This document shows, in pieces, positions 24,440 through 33,225 of a stretch of 64,000 nt of DNA. The stretch is from Burkholderiaceae bacterium (GTDB taxonomy: Bacteria > Pseudomonadota > Gammaproteobacteria > Burkholderiales > Burkholderiaceae_C): positions 1 to 64,000 of the forward strand of contig JACSRS010000110.1 in NCBI GenBank assembly GCA_014879655.1, read 5' to 3'. The notes beneath the pieces are model-generated. The model had not been told where the DNA came from. It searched no databases and saw only the letters and a program-made list of their open reading frames with translations. Numbering within the stretch: position 1 is the first letter of the stretch; each line of letters begins with the position of its first letter. A program made the position numbers and the translations under genes.

Positions 24440-25831
24440 ATGAAACCTGCGACCCGCATTGCCGTCATCGGCGCCGGCCCCAGCGGCATTGCCGCCGCCA
24501 AGAACGCCCTCCAGTCCGGACTCGCGGTGGTCGTCTTCGAACGCAACGACCGCGTCGGCGGCAACTGGGTGTTCAACGCCGCCACCGGCCACTCCAGCGT
24601 GTACGACAACACGCACATCATCAGTTCAAAAGCCTGGTCGGAGTACGAAGACTTCCCGATGCCGGCCGACTACCCCGACTACCCGCACCACAGCCAGGTG
24701 CAGGCCTACTTTGACGCCTATGCGCGCCACTTCGGTGTACTGCCGCACGTGCGGTTCGGCCACACGGTGGACCATGTCAGCCCGACCGGGGACGGCGGCT
24801 GGCGCCTCGACTTCCACGACGACACCGGCGCTGCGCGCAGCGAGACCTTCACACACCTGATGGTTGCCAACGGCCACCACTGGAACCCCAAGTGGCCTCA
24901 ATACCCCGGTGCATTCGGCGGGCGCTACCTGCATTCGCACGATTTCAAGGGGGTGGACGACAGCTGGCGCGGCAAGGACGTGCTGGTGATCGGGGCGGGC
25001 AACTCGGCCTGCGACGTGGCGCTGGAATCGGCTCGCGTCGCCGGCCATGTGCGCCTGTCGATGCGCAGCCCGCAGTGGTTTTTGCCCAAATTCCTGTTCG
25101 GCCAGCCGGCCGACGTGTTCGGCGCGGGCAGCGCCGCGTTGCCGCGCTGGCTGCGCAGCAAGGCCTCGACGCTGCTGGTGCGGCTGCTGCAGGGGCCGTA
25201 CAGCCGCTACGGCCTGCCGCAACCGCAGGGCGACGTCTTCAACATGCACCCGACACTGGGCTCGGACCTGCTGGAGGCGATCCGCCACGGCAAGGTGGAG
25301 CCCCGGCCGGCAATCGTGCGGCTCGACGGCGAGTTCGTCGAGTTCAGCGACGGCCGGCGCGAGCGCTACGACATCGTCTGCGCCTGCACCGGGTTCTGGA
25401 CCACGTTTCCGTTTTTCGACAAGGATTTCATCGATTTCCAGCAGGTGGAAAAAGTGCCGCTGTTTCGCAAGATGATGCACGCGCAGCACCCCACGCTGTA
25501 CTTCATCGGCCTGTTCCAGCCGCTGGGCTGCATCTGGCCGATGGCCGACTACCAGGCCCGGCTGGCCTGCCTCGAAATCACCGGCCGCTACCGCCGCCCG
25601 GCCGACATGGAAGCAGCCGTTCGCCAGGAAATCGAACACCCGCACTTTGCCTTCGAGGGCGGCCAGCGCCACGCGATGGAGGTGGACTACCACAGCTTTC
25701 GCAAGGAACTGAAGCGCGAACTGGCCAAGGCCGGCGTGGACATCGGGCGGGCGCCGATGGGTCGGCCGGGGCAATACAAGAACTGGGGCGCGGCACCGAC
25801 CGCAACCGAATCCGCTCGATCAGCGGCCTGA
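24440..25831 (+). CDS. Flavin-containing monooxygenase (FMO-like)
   Basis: A 463-residue NADPH/FAD monooxygenase. FAD Rossmann motif RIAVIGAGPSGIAAAKNALQ is at residues 6-25, followed by ERNDRVGGNWVF. The FMO identifying motif FxGxxxHSxxF appears as FGGRYLHSHDFKG. The NADPH motif is VLVIGAGNSACDVAL. Later elements (CACTGFWTTFPFF, LYFIGLFQPLGCIWPMADYQ) match N-oxide-forming FMOs and Baeyer-Villiger relatives. It oxidises a soft nucleophile (N or S) or a ketone; the substrate is unknown. Divergent from the epoxide-hydrolase-like gene by 130 bp, which suggests shared control. Confidence 0.93.
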   Translation: MKPATRIAVIGAGPSGIAAAKNALQSGLAVVVFERNDRVGGNWVFNAATGHSSVYDNTHIISSKAWSEYEDFPMPADYPDYPHHSQVQAYFDAYARHFGVLPHVRFGHTVDHVSPTGDGGWRLDFHDDTGAARSETFTHLMVANGHHWNPKWPQYPGAFGGRYLHSHDFKGVDDSWRGKDVLVIGAGNSACDVALESARVAGHVRLSMRSPQWFLPKFLFGQPADVFGAGSAALPRWLRSKASTLLVRLLQGPYSRYGLPQPQGDVFNMHPTLGSDLLEAIRHGKVEPRPAIVRLDGEFVEFSDGRRERYDIVCACTGFWTTFPFFDKDFIDFQQVEKVPLFRKMMHAQHPTLYFIGLFQPLGCIWPMADYQARLACLEITGRYRRPADMEAAVRQEIEHPHFAFEGGQRHAMEVDYHSFRKELKRELAKAGVDIGRAPMGRPGQYKNWGAAPTATESARSAA

Positions 25832-25840
25832 GCCGCTGCG

Positions 25841-26410
25841 TCAGAACGAAGAACCCGGCTCGGCGAGAAACCCGTTTTCCTCCGCCGTGCTTTCGCGGCC
25901 AAGGATCGCGTTGCGATGCGGGTAGCGGCCAAAGCGCTCGAGGATGGCGCGGTGGCGTATTTCAAACGCCAGTGTGTCTTCCAGACCCGGTTGCTGAAAC
26001 AGCGGCAGCGCCTGCCGGTGCACCTGCAGCGACTCGCTGTGCATGAACGGCATCCAGGCGAAAGCGCGCCGATCGGCCGGCAACTGCGCGGCCTGCCCGC
26101 TGGCCGCTAGTTCCTGCGCCAGCGTCAGCGCCTGCGGGTCTTGCGCAAATGCACGCGGGGAGTCGCGCCAGATGTTGCGCGAGAACTGGTCGAGCACGAT
26201 GATTTCAGCCAGCCGGCCCTCGGGCGTGCCGCGCCAGTCGGCCAGCTCGCCGGCAATGGCCGCGTGCAGGGTGGCGCCGAAGCGCCGCCCGATCTGCGCA
26301 TCCAGCGCAGCGTCTTTCATGAAGCGTTGCCTGGGCTGCAGTTCGGCGAACCAGAAGTCGAGCACCGTCTGCGCGCTGGCCACGCCCGTCCGATCGGTTT
26401 CAGGCGGCAA
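25841..26410 (-). CDS. DUF924 family protein
   Basis: A 189-residue helical protein. Characteristic DUF924 features are VLDFWFAELQPRQRFMKD, EIIVLDQFSRNIWRDSPRAF (the most conserved motif) and RRAFAWMPFMHSES, with FEIRHRAILERFGRYPHRNA near the C-terminus. The fold is TPR-like. Function unknown. The frame begins with TTG at 26410, overlapping the end of the DUF427 gene by 11 bases; an internal start such as GTG at the V-A-S-A-Q codon is possible. Confidence 0.88.
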   Translation of the reverse strand: MPPETDRTGVASAQTVLDFWFAELQPRQRFMKDAALDAQIGRRFGATLHAAIAGELADWRGTPEGRLAEIIVLDQFSRNIWRDSPRAFAQDPQALTLAQELAASGQAAQLPADRRAFAWMPFMHSESLQVHRQALPLFQQPGLEDTLAFEIRHRAILERFGRYPHRNAILGRESTAEENGFLAEPGSSF

Positions 26411-26681
26411 CGATCACGCCTTTCCAGAACGCGTAGTGTCCGCGCACCATCTCGGCCTCGGGTTTGGGGTCGGCGTAGGTCCAGACCGCGTCGATATTCA
26501 TCTCGCCATCGACCAGCAGCGAGTGGTAGCTCGCCTCGCCCTTCCAGGGGCAGGTGGTCTTGTGGTTGCTGAACGTGAGGTATTCCTTCTTCACCGAGGC
26601 TTCGGGAAAGTAGTGGTTGCCTTCGACCAGCACGGTGTTGTCACTTTCGGCAATGACAGTGCCTTTCCAGGTCGCCTTCAT
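26400..26681 (-). CDS. DUF427 family protein
   Basis: A 93-residue single-domain DUF427 protein: KATWKGTVIAESDNTVLVEG, NHYFPEASVKKEYLTFSNHK and TTCPWKGEASYHSLLVDGEM are its conserved blocks, with KTTCPWKG the family signature. The fold is a small beta-barrel. No activity is established. ATG at 26681 overlaps the stop of the upstream 47-residue gene (ATGA), so the two are translationally coupled, and its own end overlaps the DUF924 gene. Confidence 0.92.
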   Translation of the reverse strand: MKATWKGTVIAESDNTVLVEGNHYFPEASVKKEYLTFSNHKTTCPWKGEASYHSLLVDGEMNIDAVWTYADPKPEAEMVRGHYAFWKGVIVAA

Positions 26682-26821
26682 TTGTTCTTGAGCTTGCCGC
26701 GCGGCATCACGGCCGTCATCGGAGCCGTCGGACGGTCGGATGCAACCGGAACCTTCGGGGGTGAGGTGTCCTTCTTGGGTTTTTTCGCCATTTTTTCGCT
26801 GCGCTGGTCGCCTTTGGCCAT
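26678..26821 (-). CDS. Small basic conserved protein (47 aa)
   Basis: MAKGDQRSEKMAKKPKKDTS opens a Lys/Pro-rich peptide that ends PRGKLKNK. Proteins with the pattern MAKGxQRSNxEAKKPKK are widespread small proteins in proteobacteria with no known function. The ATG at 26821 has a GGAGACATC ribosome region. The stop overlaps the DUF427 start as ATGA. Too short for most gene callers; supported by the family pattern and coupling. Confidence 0.75.
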   Translation of the reverse strand: MAKGDQRSEKMAKKPKKDTSPPKVPVASDRPTAPMTAVMPRGKLKNK

Positions 26822-26946
26822 GATGTCTCCAGATGAGTTGGGGATGGGTGCAGGCATGGTACGCCACAAAGTGCGGGGGCGGCTCGCCGACCCCCGGCCT
26901 GGCCGCCACCGGCGGCAGCGGATGGCACCGCCGGCAGCCGGCGGCG

Positions 26947-29900
26947 CTACTGGCCCGTGGCCGTGACGGTGCAACCGAGCTGGAAATCCAGCGTCCCGCC
27001 CGCCGGCAAGGTCGGGATGACGTAGCCCGGGGTCTGCAGCGTCCCGACGTCCAGCGGCCCTGTGGGGCACACGGCCCCGCCAGCGGCGCCGCAGGTCAGC
27101 GTCGTGCAGGACAGGCCTGGCGCCACCGGGTCGGTGATGGTCGTGCCGCTGCCGGCGGCCGGCCCCTGGTTGTTCACCGTCAGGGTGTAGGTGGTGGACT
27201 GCCCGGATGTCAGCCCGTTGACGCCATTGGATTTGCTGATGCGCAGGTCGGCAGACGGCGTGACGGTGAAGGAAGCAGTTGCCGCGGGCGCGTTGCCCGC
27301 GTTGACCGTGCTCAGGTTGGCGGTGTTCAGGTAGGTGCCCGAGCCGGGCGCGAGCACCAGCACGCTGAGGGTGCAGGTGCCGTTGGCGGCGATCGAGCCG
27401 TTGTTCAGGCGGATGCCGGCGTCCCCGGCCGTCAGCGTGCCGTTGCTGCTGTTGACCAGTGTGCCGCCGCAGGTGTTGGTGGTGGTCAGCGGGCTGGCCA
27501 CCACCATGGCGCCGGGACTGGTCGGAAACACATCCAGAAACGCCGGGCTGGCCAGGGTGACGGCCGCGGCATTCGGGTTGCCGGCCGTCAGCGTCAGCAC
27601 GCTGGTGCCGGTACCGCCCGACAGCAGCGTCGAGGGGCTGAAGCTCTTGGTGAGGGTGGGCGCCGCCAGCACGGTGAGCGTGGCGGTGTTGGAGGCCGGG
27701 CCGGCGACCGGGGTGAGCGCGCTCGAGACGCCTGAGCTCGCATTGGGGTAAGCGCCCGGCGCCGATGCACTGACCAGAAAGGTGACGGAACACGACGCAG
27801 CCGGCGCCAGCGTCAGGCCGCTGATGGTGACCGCCGTGGCGCCGGCGCTCAGGAAGTTGCCCGATGCGCCGGTGCAGCTGCCGGCTGCGGGCCCGCTCAG
27901 GGTGACCGTCATCCCCGCCGGCAGGCTGTCGGTGAAGCCGGCACCCGTCAGGCCGGCGGGCAGCAGGGCCGCGCTGTTGGGGTTGGTGATGATGAAGCTC
28001 AGCGTGCTCACCTGCCCGGACGACACCGACGCCGGGTTGAATGACTTGGCAATCGTCGGCACGGCGATCGTGGTCAGCGTCGCCTGCGCCGGGTCGGGGT
28101 TGGTGCTGCCTTCGACCGTGGTGATGGCGCCGGCCGGTATCACGTTGCTGTAGGTGCCCGGGACGTTGGACGTGACCACGACGGTGATGGTGCACAGGCT
28201 GTTGACCGGAAAGCTGCCGCCGTTGAGTCGCAGGCTCGTGCCGCCCGCTGCCAGGGCGCCGCCCGCCCCGTTGGTGACCGAGCCCCCGCAGGTGTTGGTC
28301 GACACGCCCGACGCCAGCGTCACATTGGCCGGCAGGTTGTCGGTGAAGGTGTTGGACGCCACGCCGGTGCGGGGCACGTCATTGGTGTTGATCAGGGAAA
28401 TCAGCAGCGTGCTGGTGCCGCCCTGGACAATGGTGCCGGGCTGGAAGGCCTTGGTGATCGCCATGTTGCGAAGAACGGTCAGTGTGGCGGCGGACGCCGC
28501 GCCGTTGCTGACGCCCTGTGCGCTGGCCAGCGCGCCAGCGGGAATGGTGTTGATCAGGTTGCCATCCTGCACACCCGTGACCTGCACCGTGAGCAGGCAA
28601 CTGGAACCCGCCGTGATGGCGGCGCCGGACAGGTTGACGAAGCCGGTATTGGGCGTGGCGGTGATGCTGCCGCCGGTGCAGCCCGCACCCGTGAACGTCG
28701 GCGCTGACGGCGATGCGATCAGCATGCCGGCGGGCAGCGTGTCCGTCAGACTGACCGACGTCAGCGCCAGCGCGCCCACGCCGTTGTTCAGGATGAACAC
28801 GGACAAGGTGGCAACCCCGCCGCCGTTGATGCTGGTTGGGCTGAACGACTTGTTCAGCGTGACCGGCGCGCCGCTGCTGGTGCGGGTGAGCGTGGCCGTG
28901 ACCGCGCTGCGGTTGATCACGCCTTCGGCAGTGGTGATGCCGCCGACCGGGATGGTGTTGGTGCTGGCGCCCGTGCCCGCCGGCGCCTGGATGTCAAGCG
29001 CCACGATGCAGCTGCTGGCGCCGGCCGGCAGGCTGCCGCCGGCCAATGAAAAACTGCTGGCGCCCGGCGTCGCCGTCACGCTGCCGCCGCAAGTGCTGAA
29101 CACGTTGGCCGGGTTCGCCACGGTGTGCGTGCCCGCCACCGTGCCGGGCAGCGGATCGGTGAACGACAGATTGGTGAACGCAACGGCACCGTTCACGTGG
29201 CTGATCGTCACGGTCAGTCGTGACGTGCCCGACGGGGCGACTGTGGTGGGGAAAAACGCCTTGCTGGCGGTCAGGGCCACATTGAGGGTCAACACGGCCG
29301 TGGTGGTGTTCTCGTTGTTGCCCACCGAGGTCACCAGGCTGTCCGGCGGCACGGTGTTGGTGCGGTTGCCGGTGTTGAAGTTCGGTTCGGCCTGCACCGG
29401 CACGATGAGCTGACAGGTGCCGCCCGCCGGGATCACGCCGCCCGCCAGGCTGATGGTCGTGGCGCCGGCTGTGGCGGTCAGCACACCGCCGCAATTGTTC
29501 GTCGGCGCCGGACTGGCGGCGATGCGCACGGCCGTGGTGCCCATGGTCAGCAGGTTGTCGGTGAAGCTGGTGATCGCGGCCGGCACACCGCCACTGTTGT
29601 TCAGCGTGATCGTCAGCAGGCTGGTGCCGGTCAGCACCGTGCTGGTGGGGCTGAAAGCCTTGCTGACCGACACCGCCGACGGCGGCAGCACGCGCAAGGT
29701 AGCAGAAGTGGCGTTGTAGTTGATCGGCGAGCTGCCAAACGATCCGGCCGGAACGCTGTTGACGTAGTCACCCGCGTTCGCCGCCGTGACCTGCACACGA
29801 ATCTGGCAGGTGGCTCCGGAGCTGCTGTCGGGGTTCGCCACGGCGGGGACGGTGCCGCCGGTCAGCACGACCGCTGTGGCGGGAAGCGAGTTGAGCGTCC

Positions 29901-31002
29901 CGCCGCAGGTGTTGGACACCACGCTTTGCACCGTGACGCCGGCCGGCATGGCGTCGGTGAAGTTGACGCCGGTGATGGCCGACAGGTTGAAGTTGGTCAG
30001 CGTCAGCGTCAGCGTTGACAGGCCGTTCTGGTTGATCGTGGACGGTGAAAACGCCTTGGCCACCGCAGCGCCGGTACGCAGGTTGATGCTGCCGTTGATG
30101 GCTGCAGCGTTGCTGATGCCCTGGGTGCTGGTGACGCCATTGGCCGGAATGCTGTTGGTGACGCTCCCGTTGCTGACATTCGCGTCGTTGGCAGGCCTGA
30201 CGACGAAACTCACCGAGCACGATCCGCCCGCCGCCATCGTGCCGCCGGTCAGGCGAACGGCCGTGTCGCCATCGTCGACCGTGCCATTGCCGCCGGTCGC
30301 CTGGTCCAGCACACTGCCGCCGCAACTGTTGGACAACAAGCCGCCAGGGCCGACACGCAGCGTGGCCGGCAAGGTGTCGGTGTAGCCGACGCCCGTCAAG
30401 GCAATGGCATTGCTGTTGCTCAGCGTGATGACGAAGTTGCGCGTGCCGCCGCCGTGCAGATCGTTGTCCACCGCCACTACCTTGGTGCCCGTCAGTCCGG
30501 CGAGCGCGTTCACCGTCATCGTTGCCTGCGCGTCCAGATCGGCGTTGCCCTGGCTGGTGCTGACGTCCGTCTTCAGGATGGTGTTGATGTGCGTGCCGGG
30601 GCTCAGTGCCGTGACCACGGCCGAGATGGAGCAGCTGCCATTGACCGCGCCCGACGCCGCCGGAATCGTGCCGCCGGTGAGAAGCAGTTGGGTGCCGGTG
30701 GTACTGACGCTGCCGCCACAGGAGTTGGAGAGCAGCGGCGAGACGGAAATCCCGGCCGGCAGCGTGTCGGTCAACGCCGCGCTGGTTGCGGCGACCACGT
30801 TGCTGTTGTAGAGCGTGATGACCAGCGTGGATGTCTGCCCGACCGCCCGGTTGACCGGGTTGAAGGACTTGTTGACGTCGATGACGGCCTGCGCCTGGGA
30901 CATCCAGCCGAGCATCGTCAGCACCAGCAGGACCCTGATCCACGGAGCCGGCCGCGCGCCGGGCCAGCATGCAGCATTTGCAAAGCGCTTGAAGGTGTTC
31001 AC
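26947..31002 (-). CDS. Giant secreted DUF11/DUF7933-type repeat protein
   Basis: About 1351 residues from GTG at 31002 (a longer in-frame GTG start exists at 31092). A signal peptide ends WIRVLLVLTMLGWMSQAQA. Nine tandem repeats of roughly 115-135 residues follow, each opening like KSFSPTSINGGGVATLSVFI and containing FTDxLPAGM, TCGGSV, LTGGTIPAGGSC and NTIPAG blocks, and each bearing one or more Cys pairs. The last repeat (SKSNGVNGLTSGQSTTYTLT) is a classical DUF11 domain. The protein stops at CTVTATGQ with no visible sorting signal (no IPTL-CTERM, PEP-CTERM or LPxTG). A surface or extracellular beta-sandwich fibre is the likely form. Confidence 0.85.
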   Translation of the reverse strand: MNTFKRFANAACWPGARPAPWIRVLLVLTMLGWMSQAQAVIDVNKSFNPVNRAVGQTSTLVITLYNSNVVAATSAALTDTLPAGISVSPLLSNSCGGSVSTTGTQLLLTGGTIPAASGAVNGSCSISAVVTALSPGTHINTILKTDVSTSQGNADLDAQATMTVNALAGLTGTKVVAVDNDLHGGGTRNFVITLSNSNAIALTGVGYTDTLPATLRVGPGGLLSNSCGGSVLDQATGGNGTVDDGDTAVRLTGGTMAAGGSCSVSFVVRPANDANVSNGSVTNSIPANGVTSTQGISNAAAINGSINLRTGAAVAKAFSPSTINQNGLSTLTLTLTNFNLSAITGVNFTDAMPAGVTVQSVVSNTCGGTLNSLPATAVVLTGGTVPAVANPDSSSGATCQIRVQVTAANAGDYVNSVPAGSFGSSPINYNATSATLRVLPPSAVSVSKAFSPTSTVLTGTSLLTITLNNSGGVPAAITSFTDNLLTMGTTAVRIAASPAPTNNCGGVLTATAGATTISLAGGVIPAGGTCQLIVPVQAEPNFNTGNRTNTVPPDSLVTSVGNNENTTTAVLTLNVALTASKAFFPTTVAPSGTSRLTVTISHVNGAVAFTNLSFTDPLPGTVAGTHTVANPANVFSTCGGSVTATPGASSFSLAGGSLPAGASSCIVALDIQAPAGTGASTNTIPVGGITTAEGVINRSAVTATLTRTSSGAPVTLNKSFSPTSINGGGVATLSVFILNNGVGALALTSVSLTDTLPAGMLIASPSAPTFTGAGCTGGSITATPNTGFVNLSGAAITAGSSCLLTVQVTGVQDGNLINTIPAGALASAQGVSNGAASAATLTVLRNMAITKAFQPGTIVQGGTSTLLISLINTNDVPRTGVASNTFTDNLPANVTLASGVSTNTCGGSVTNGAGGALAAGGTSLRLNGGSFPVNSLCTITVVVTSNVPGTYSNVIPAGAITTVEGSTNPDPAQATLTTIAVPTIAKSFNPASVSSGQVSTLSFIITNPNSAALLPAGLTGAGFTDSLPAGMTVTLSGPAAGSCTGASGNFLSAGATAVTISGLTLAPAASCSVTFLVSASAPGAYPNASSGVSSALTPVAGPASNTATLTVLAAPTLTKSFSPSTLLSGGTGTSVLTLTAGNPNAAAVTLASPAFLDVFPTSPGAMVVASPLTTTNTCGGTLVNSSNGTLTAGDAGIRLNNGSIAANGTCTLSVLVLAPGSGTYLNTANLSTVNAGNAPAATASFTVTPSADLRISKSNGVNGLTSGQSTTYTLTVNNQGPAAGSGTTITDPVAPGLSCTTLTCGAAGGAVCPTGPLDVGTLQTPGYVIPTLPAGGTLDFQLGCTVTATGQ

Positions 31003-31233
31003 AGGTGCCTGGGGATTGGGTTTGTCCGGAGCTCGCGCGAATTGGAGCACATTCCGGGTCGTGAATCGGTCGCAAACGGGTGAATAAGTCACGGAAATCG
31101 AAGCCGACCTCCGGGCTGACGCCGCCTGCTTCGATCAGGCACAAAGGTCAGGCCGGCAACCGGCTCAGGCATCCTTCAAACCGCATGGAAAAAGCGCAGC
31201 CCGCAACGGCTGACAACCCAGCGGCCGGCGGCG

Positions 31234-31276
31234 GACCCCCCGGGGGGTCTGCAGACCAAAAATATGGTATTTTTGG
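31234..31276. repeat. Three overlapping perfect palindromes
   Basis: Directly adjacent perfect inverted repeats: GACCCCCCGGGGGGTC (31234-31249), GGTCTGCAGACC (31246-31257) and CCAAAAAT/ATTTTTGG with a 5-base loop (31256-31276). They sit next to element copy 5, between the TerB gene and the DUF11 gene. Could act as a bidirectional transcription barrier or a cruciform; no run of T follows in either direction to make a textbook terminator. Confidence 0.75.
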
Positions 31277-31283
31277 CATCTAC

Positions 31284-31311
31284 CCAGCGTCAAATGGTCT
31301 TTACTTGCTAT
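31284..31311 (-). repeat. Dispersed 28-nt element, copy 5
   Basis: On the minus strand: CGATAGC, 11 bases ending GACC, ATTTGACGCTGG (exact box), then GTAGATGCCAAAAATACC. Its tail forms the third palindrome of the 31234-31276 cluster. The 352-base gap between the DUF11 and TerB genes holds only this and the palindromes. Confidence 0.93.
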
Positions 31312-31354
31312 CGAAAGAGGATTTATAGCGACGGGCAATCCGCCGCCGATGCCG

Positions 31355-31843
31355 TCAACCGCCGTCCGCCGTCGGCGGCGCGCCGGGTCCGTCCGCCCTG
31401 GCGCGCATCTTGGCGGCGATGTATTCGCCGTGCGTCACGTGCAGCAGGCCGGCCACCTTGCCGATGACGTGGTTCTCGTGCGCGTCCAGGTGGGCGTCGG
31501 CATAGGCCACCTGCCACATGGCCTCCACCACGCGGATCTTCTGCGCCTGTGTGAAGTGGTCGTTCAGGCTGGCGGTGAAGCGCTGGTAGTCGTAGGCCGT
31601 TTCGGCAGTCTGCGTTGCCAGCTCCAGCAGACGCTCGACCTCGTCGTCGGCCAGGGTGAACTTGCCTTGCAAGGCGCGAATGGCGGCGCTGCGCTCGTCG
31701 GCATTGCCGCGGGCATCGGCGCGCATCACTTCCACCAGTAGCACGGCGGTCGCCAGCTGCAGCGAGTGCTCGCGCGCGGCAGGGGTTGCGTCAGGCGCCG
31801 GCGAGAGCAGCGAATCGAACAGGTCTTTCAGGGTCTTGAGCAT
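31355..31843 (-). CDS. TerB-like (tellurite-resistance B) domain protein
   Basis: A 162-residue helical protein. The TerB fold is indicated by LATAVLLVEVMRADARGNAD (first acidic pocket helix), KFTLADDEVERLLELATQTA and VEAMWQVAYADAHLDAHENH containing the second Asp/His cluster. These acidic clusters bind metal in TerB homologues. Membrane-associated stress signalling is the usual inferred role; resistance to tellurite itself is not implied. It is followed on the same strand by the DUF11 gene, with a 352-base gap. Confidence 0.85.
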   Translation of the reverse strand: MLKTLKDLFDSLLSPAPDATPAAREHSLQLATAVLLVEVMRADARGNADERSAAIRALQGKFTLADDEVERLLELATQTAETAYDYQRFTASLNDHFTQAQKIRVVEAMWQVAYADAHLDAHENHVIGKVAGLLHVTHGEYIAAKMRARADGPGAPPTADGG

Positions 31844-31871
31844 GATCTTGCGAATCAGGGAGCGGACGGAA

Positions 31872-33113
31872 TCAGGTGGATGGCGGCGTCGGGCGCTCGC
31901 GGCCCCGACGGCCGGCCGCGATCAGCAGCACGGCGACGCCCAGTGCGAAGGCCGCCTGCATCAGGAAGGCGCCGGCAAAGCCGGCCCGGCTGCTGGCCAC
32001 CAGGCCGAACAGCGGCGCGCCCAGAATCACGCCCATGAAAGTGAGCGCGAGTGTTCCCGCGGTTGCCTTGCCGGCCGTGCCGGCCGGTGCCTGCCGGGCC
32101 ACTTCGGCCAGGTACACGCCGTTCCAGCCACTGGCGGTGGCGCCGAAAACGAACATCAGCCCCGCCAGCAGCCAGCGCGGCGGCACCCATTGCACCAGCG
32201 CAAAGCCGCCGGTGGCAGCCGAGGCCAGTGCGATCACCGCCGCAACCGTGGCCAGCATCACCAGCGGCGCAACCAGGTGGTCGCTCAGGTAGCCCCAGAC
32301 GATCCGTCCGACCACGCCGCCCACCTGCGAAAGCCCGAGCAGCGAGCCCGCCACCAGCGCCGTCAACGCCATTTCATGCGTGAGGTAGCTCACCAGGTAG
32401 CTGCTGAGCGACAGCTGGATGCCCGACAGCACGAACGACACCGCCGCCAGCACGCGCAGCGAAGGGTGCCGGAAGATCACCGCCAGCGGTTCGATCAGCT
32501 GCCCGAGCAGCCGGCGCAGACCAGGCACCACTGACGCCTTGCCGGACGGTCCGGCCGCACCCGGGCCATCCAGCCCCGGCCGCACCGGTTGCGCCGCCAG
32601 CGCAATGCCCGCGCAGGCCAGTGCCAGTGCCAGCAGCGTGCCCGTCCAGCCGGCCCACACCGCCAGCGGCGGTACGCAAAACCCGGCCAGCGCAACGCCC
32701 AGCGGCACCCCGGTCTGCTTGACCGAGAACACCAGATTGCGCCGCTCCGGCGCGGTGGTCCGGATCAGCAGGTGCGAGCTGGCCGGGGTGATCGGGCCAT
32801 AGCCCAGCCCGATCAGCAGCGCGGCGGGCATCACCGCCGCCGGCACCAGCGCGGTCAGCACCAGCCCGATGGCCGATACCAGCAGCGCGCCCTGGCTGGT
32901 GCGGATCGCGCCAAAGCGGTCGGCGAGGCCACCGGCGGAGAGGCTGCCCACCACCGCGCCCACATAAGCCAGCAGCACGTAAGCGCCGATGCCGGCGGTG
33001 CTCAGGCGCGGCGGCCCTGGCTCCACCGGCACCAGCACCGGCACGGCCATCAATGCCAGTGCGCTGAACGCCTGGATCAGCAAGGTGATGAGCAGGGGGA
33101 GGAAACTTTTCAT
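31872..33113 (-). CDS. MFS transporter
   Basis: A 413-residue major facilitator with 12 predicted helices starting SFLPLLITLLIQAFSALALM. The loop 2-3 motif appears as SLSAGGLADRFGAIRTSQ (variant of GxxxDRxGRR). Motif 5-type sequence LIGLGYGPITPASSHLLIRT and the cytoplasmic VFSVKQTGVPLGVALAGF are typical of the cyanate/NarK-like MFS branch. A central loop (PGLDGPGAAGPSGKA) separates the two six-helix bundles. Substrate unknown. It precedes the TerB gene by about 30 bases on the same strand. Confidence 0.9.
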   Translation of the reverse strand: MKSFLPLLITLLIQAFSALALMAVPVLVPVEPGPPRLSTAGIGAYVLLAYVGAVVGSLSAGGLADRFGAIRTSQGALLVSAIGLVLTALVPAAVMPAALLIGLGYGPITPASSHLLIRTTAPERRNLVFSVKQTGVPLGVALAGFCVPPLAVWAGWTGTLLALALACAGIALAAQPVRPGLDGPGAAGPSGKASVVPGLRRLLGQLIEPLAVIFRHPSLRVLAAVSFVLSGIQLSLSSYLVSYLTHEMALTALVAGSLLGLSQVGGVVGRIVWGYLSDHLVAPLVMLATVAAVIALASAATGGFALVQWVPPRWLLAGLMFVFGATASGWNGVYLAEVARQAPAGTAGKATAGTLALTFMGVILGAPLFGLVASSRAGFAGAFLMQAAFALGVAVLLIAAGRRGRERPTPPST

Positions 33114-33225
33114 TCGGGGGGCTGCCGCGTGTGCGCGACGGCGTCGCGCTGCGGCTGGACACCCCGATTCTTTCCGATTTCTTCCGGCGAGGTGAAGGAA
33201 CGCCAGTTTTGAGCGCCGCGAGCCT

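Noticed and set aside
29768-31144. 458-codon minus-strand frame inside the DUF11 gene
   Set aside because: Out-of-frame reading of the repeat protein; His/Arg/Gln-rich and without the repeat pattern.
31234-31249. Rho-independent terminator for the TerB gene
   Set aside because: Strong GC stem but no T-run on the minus strand directly after it.
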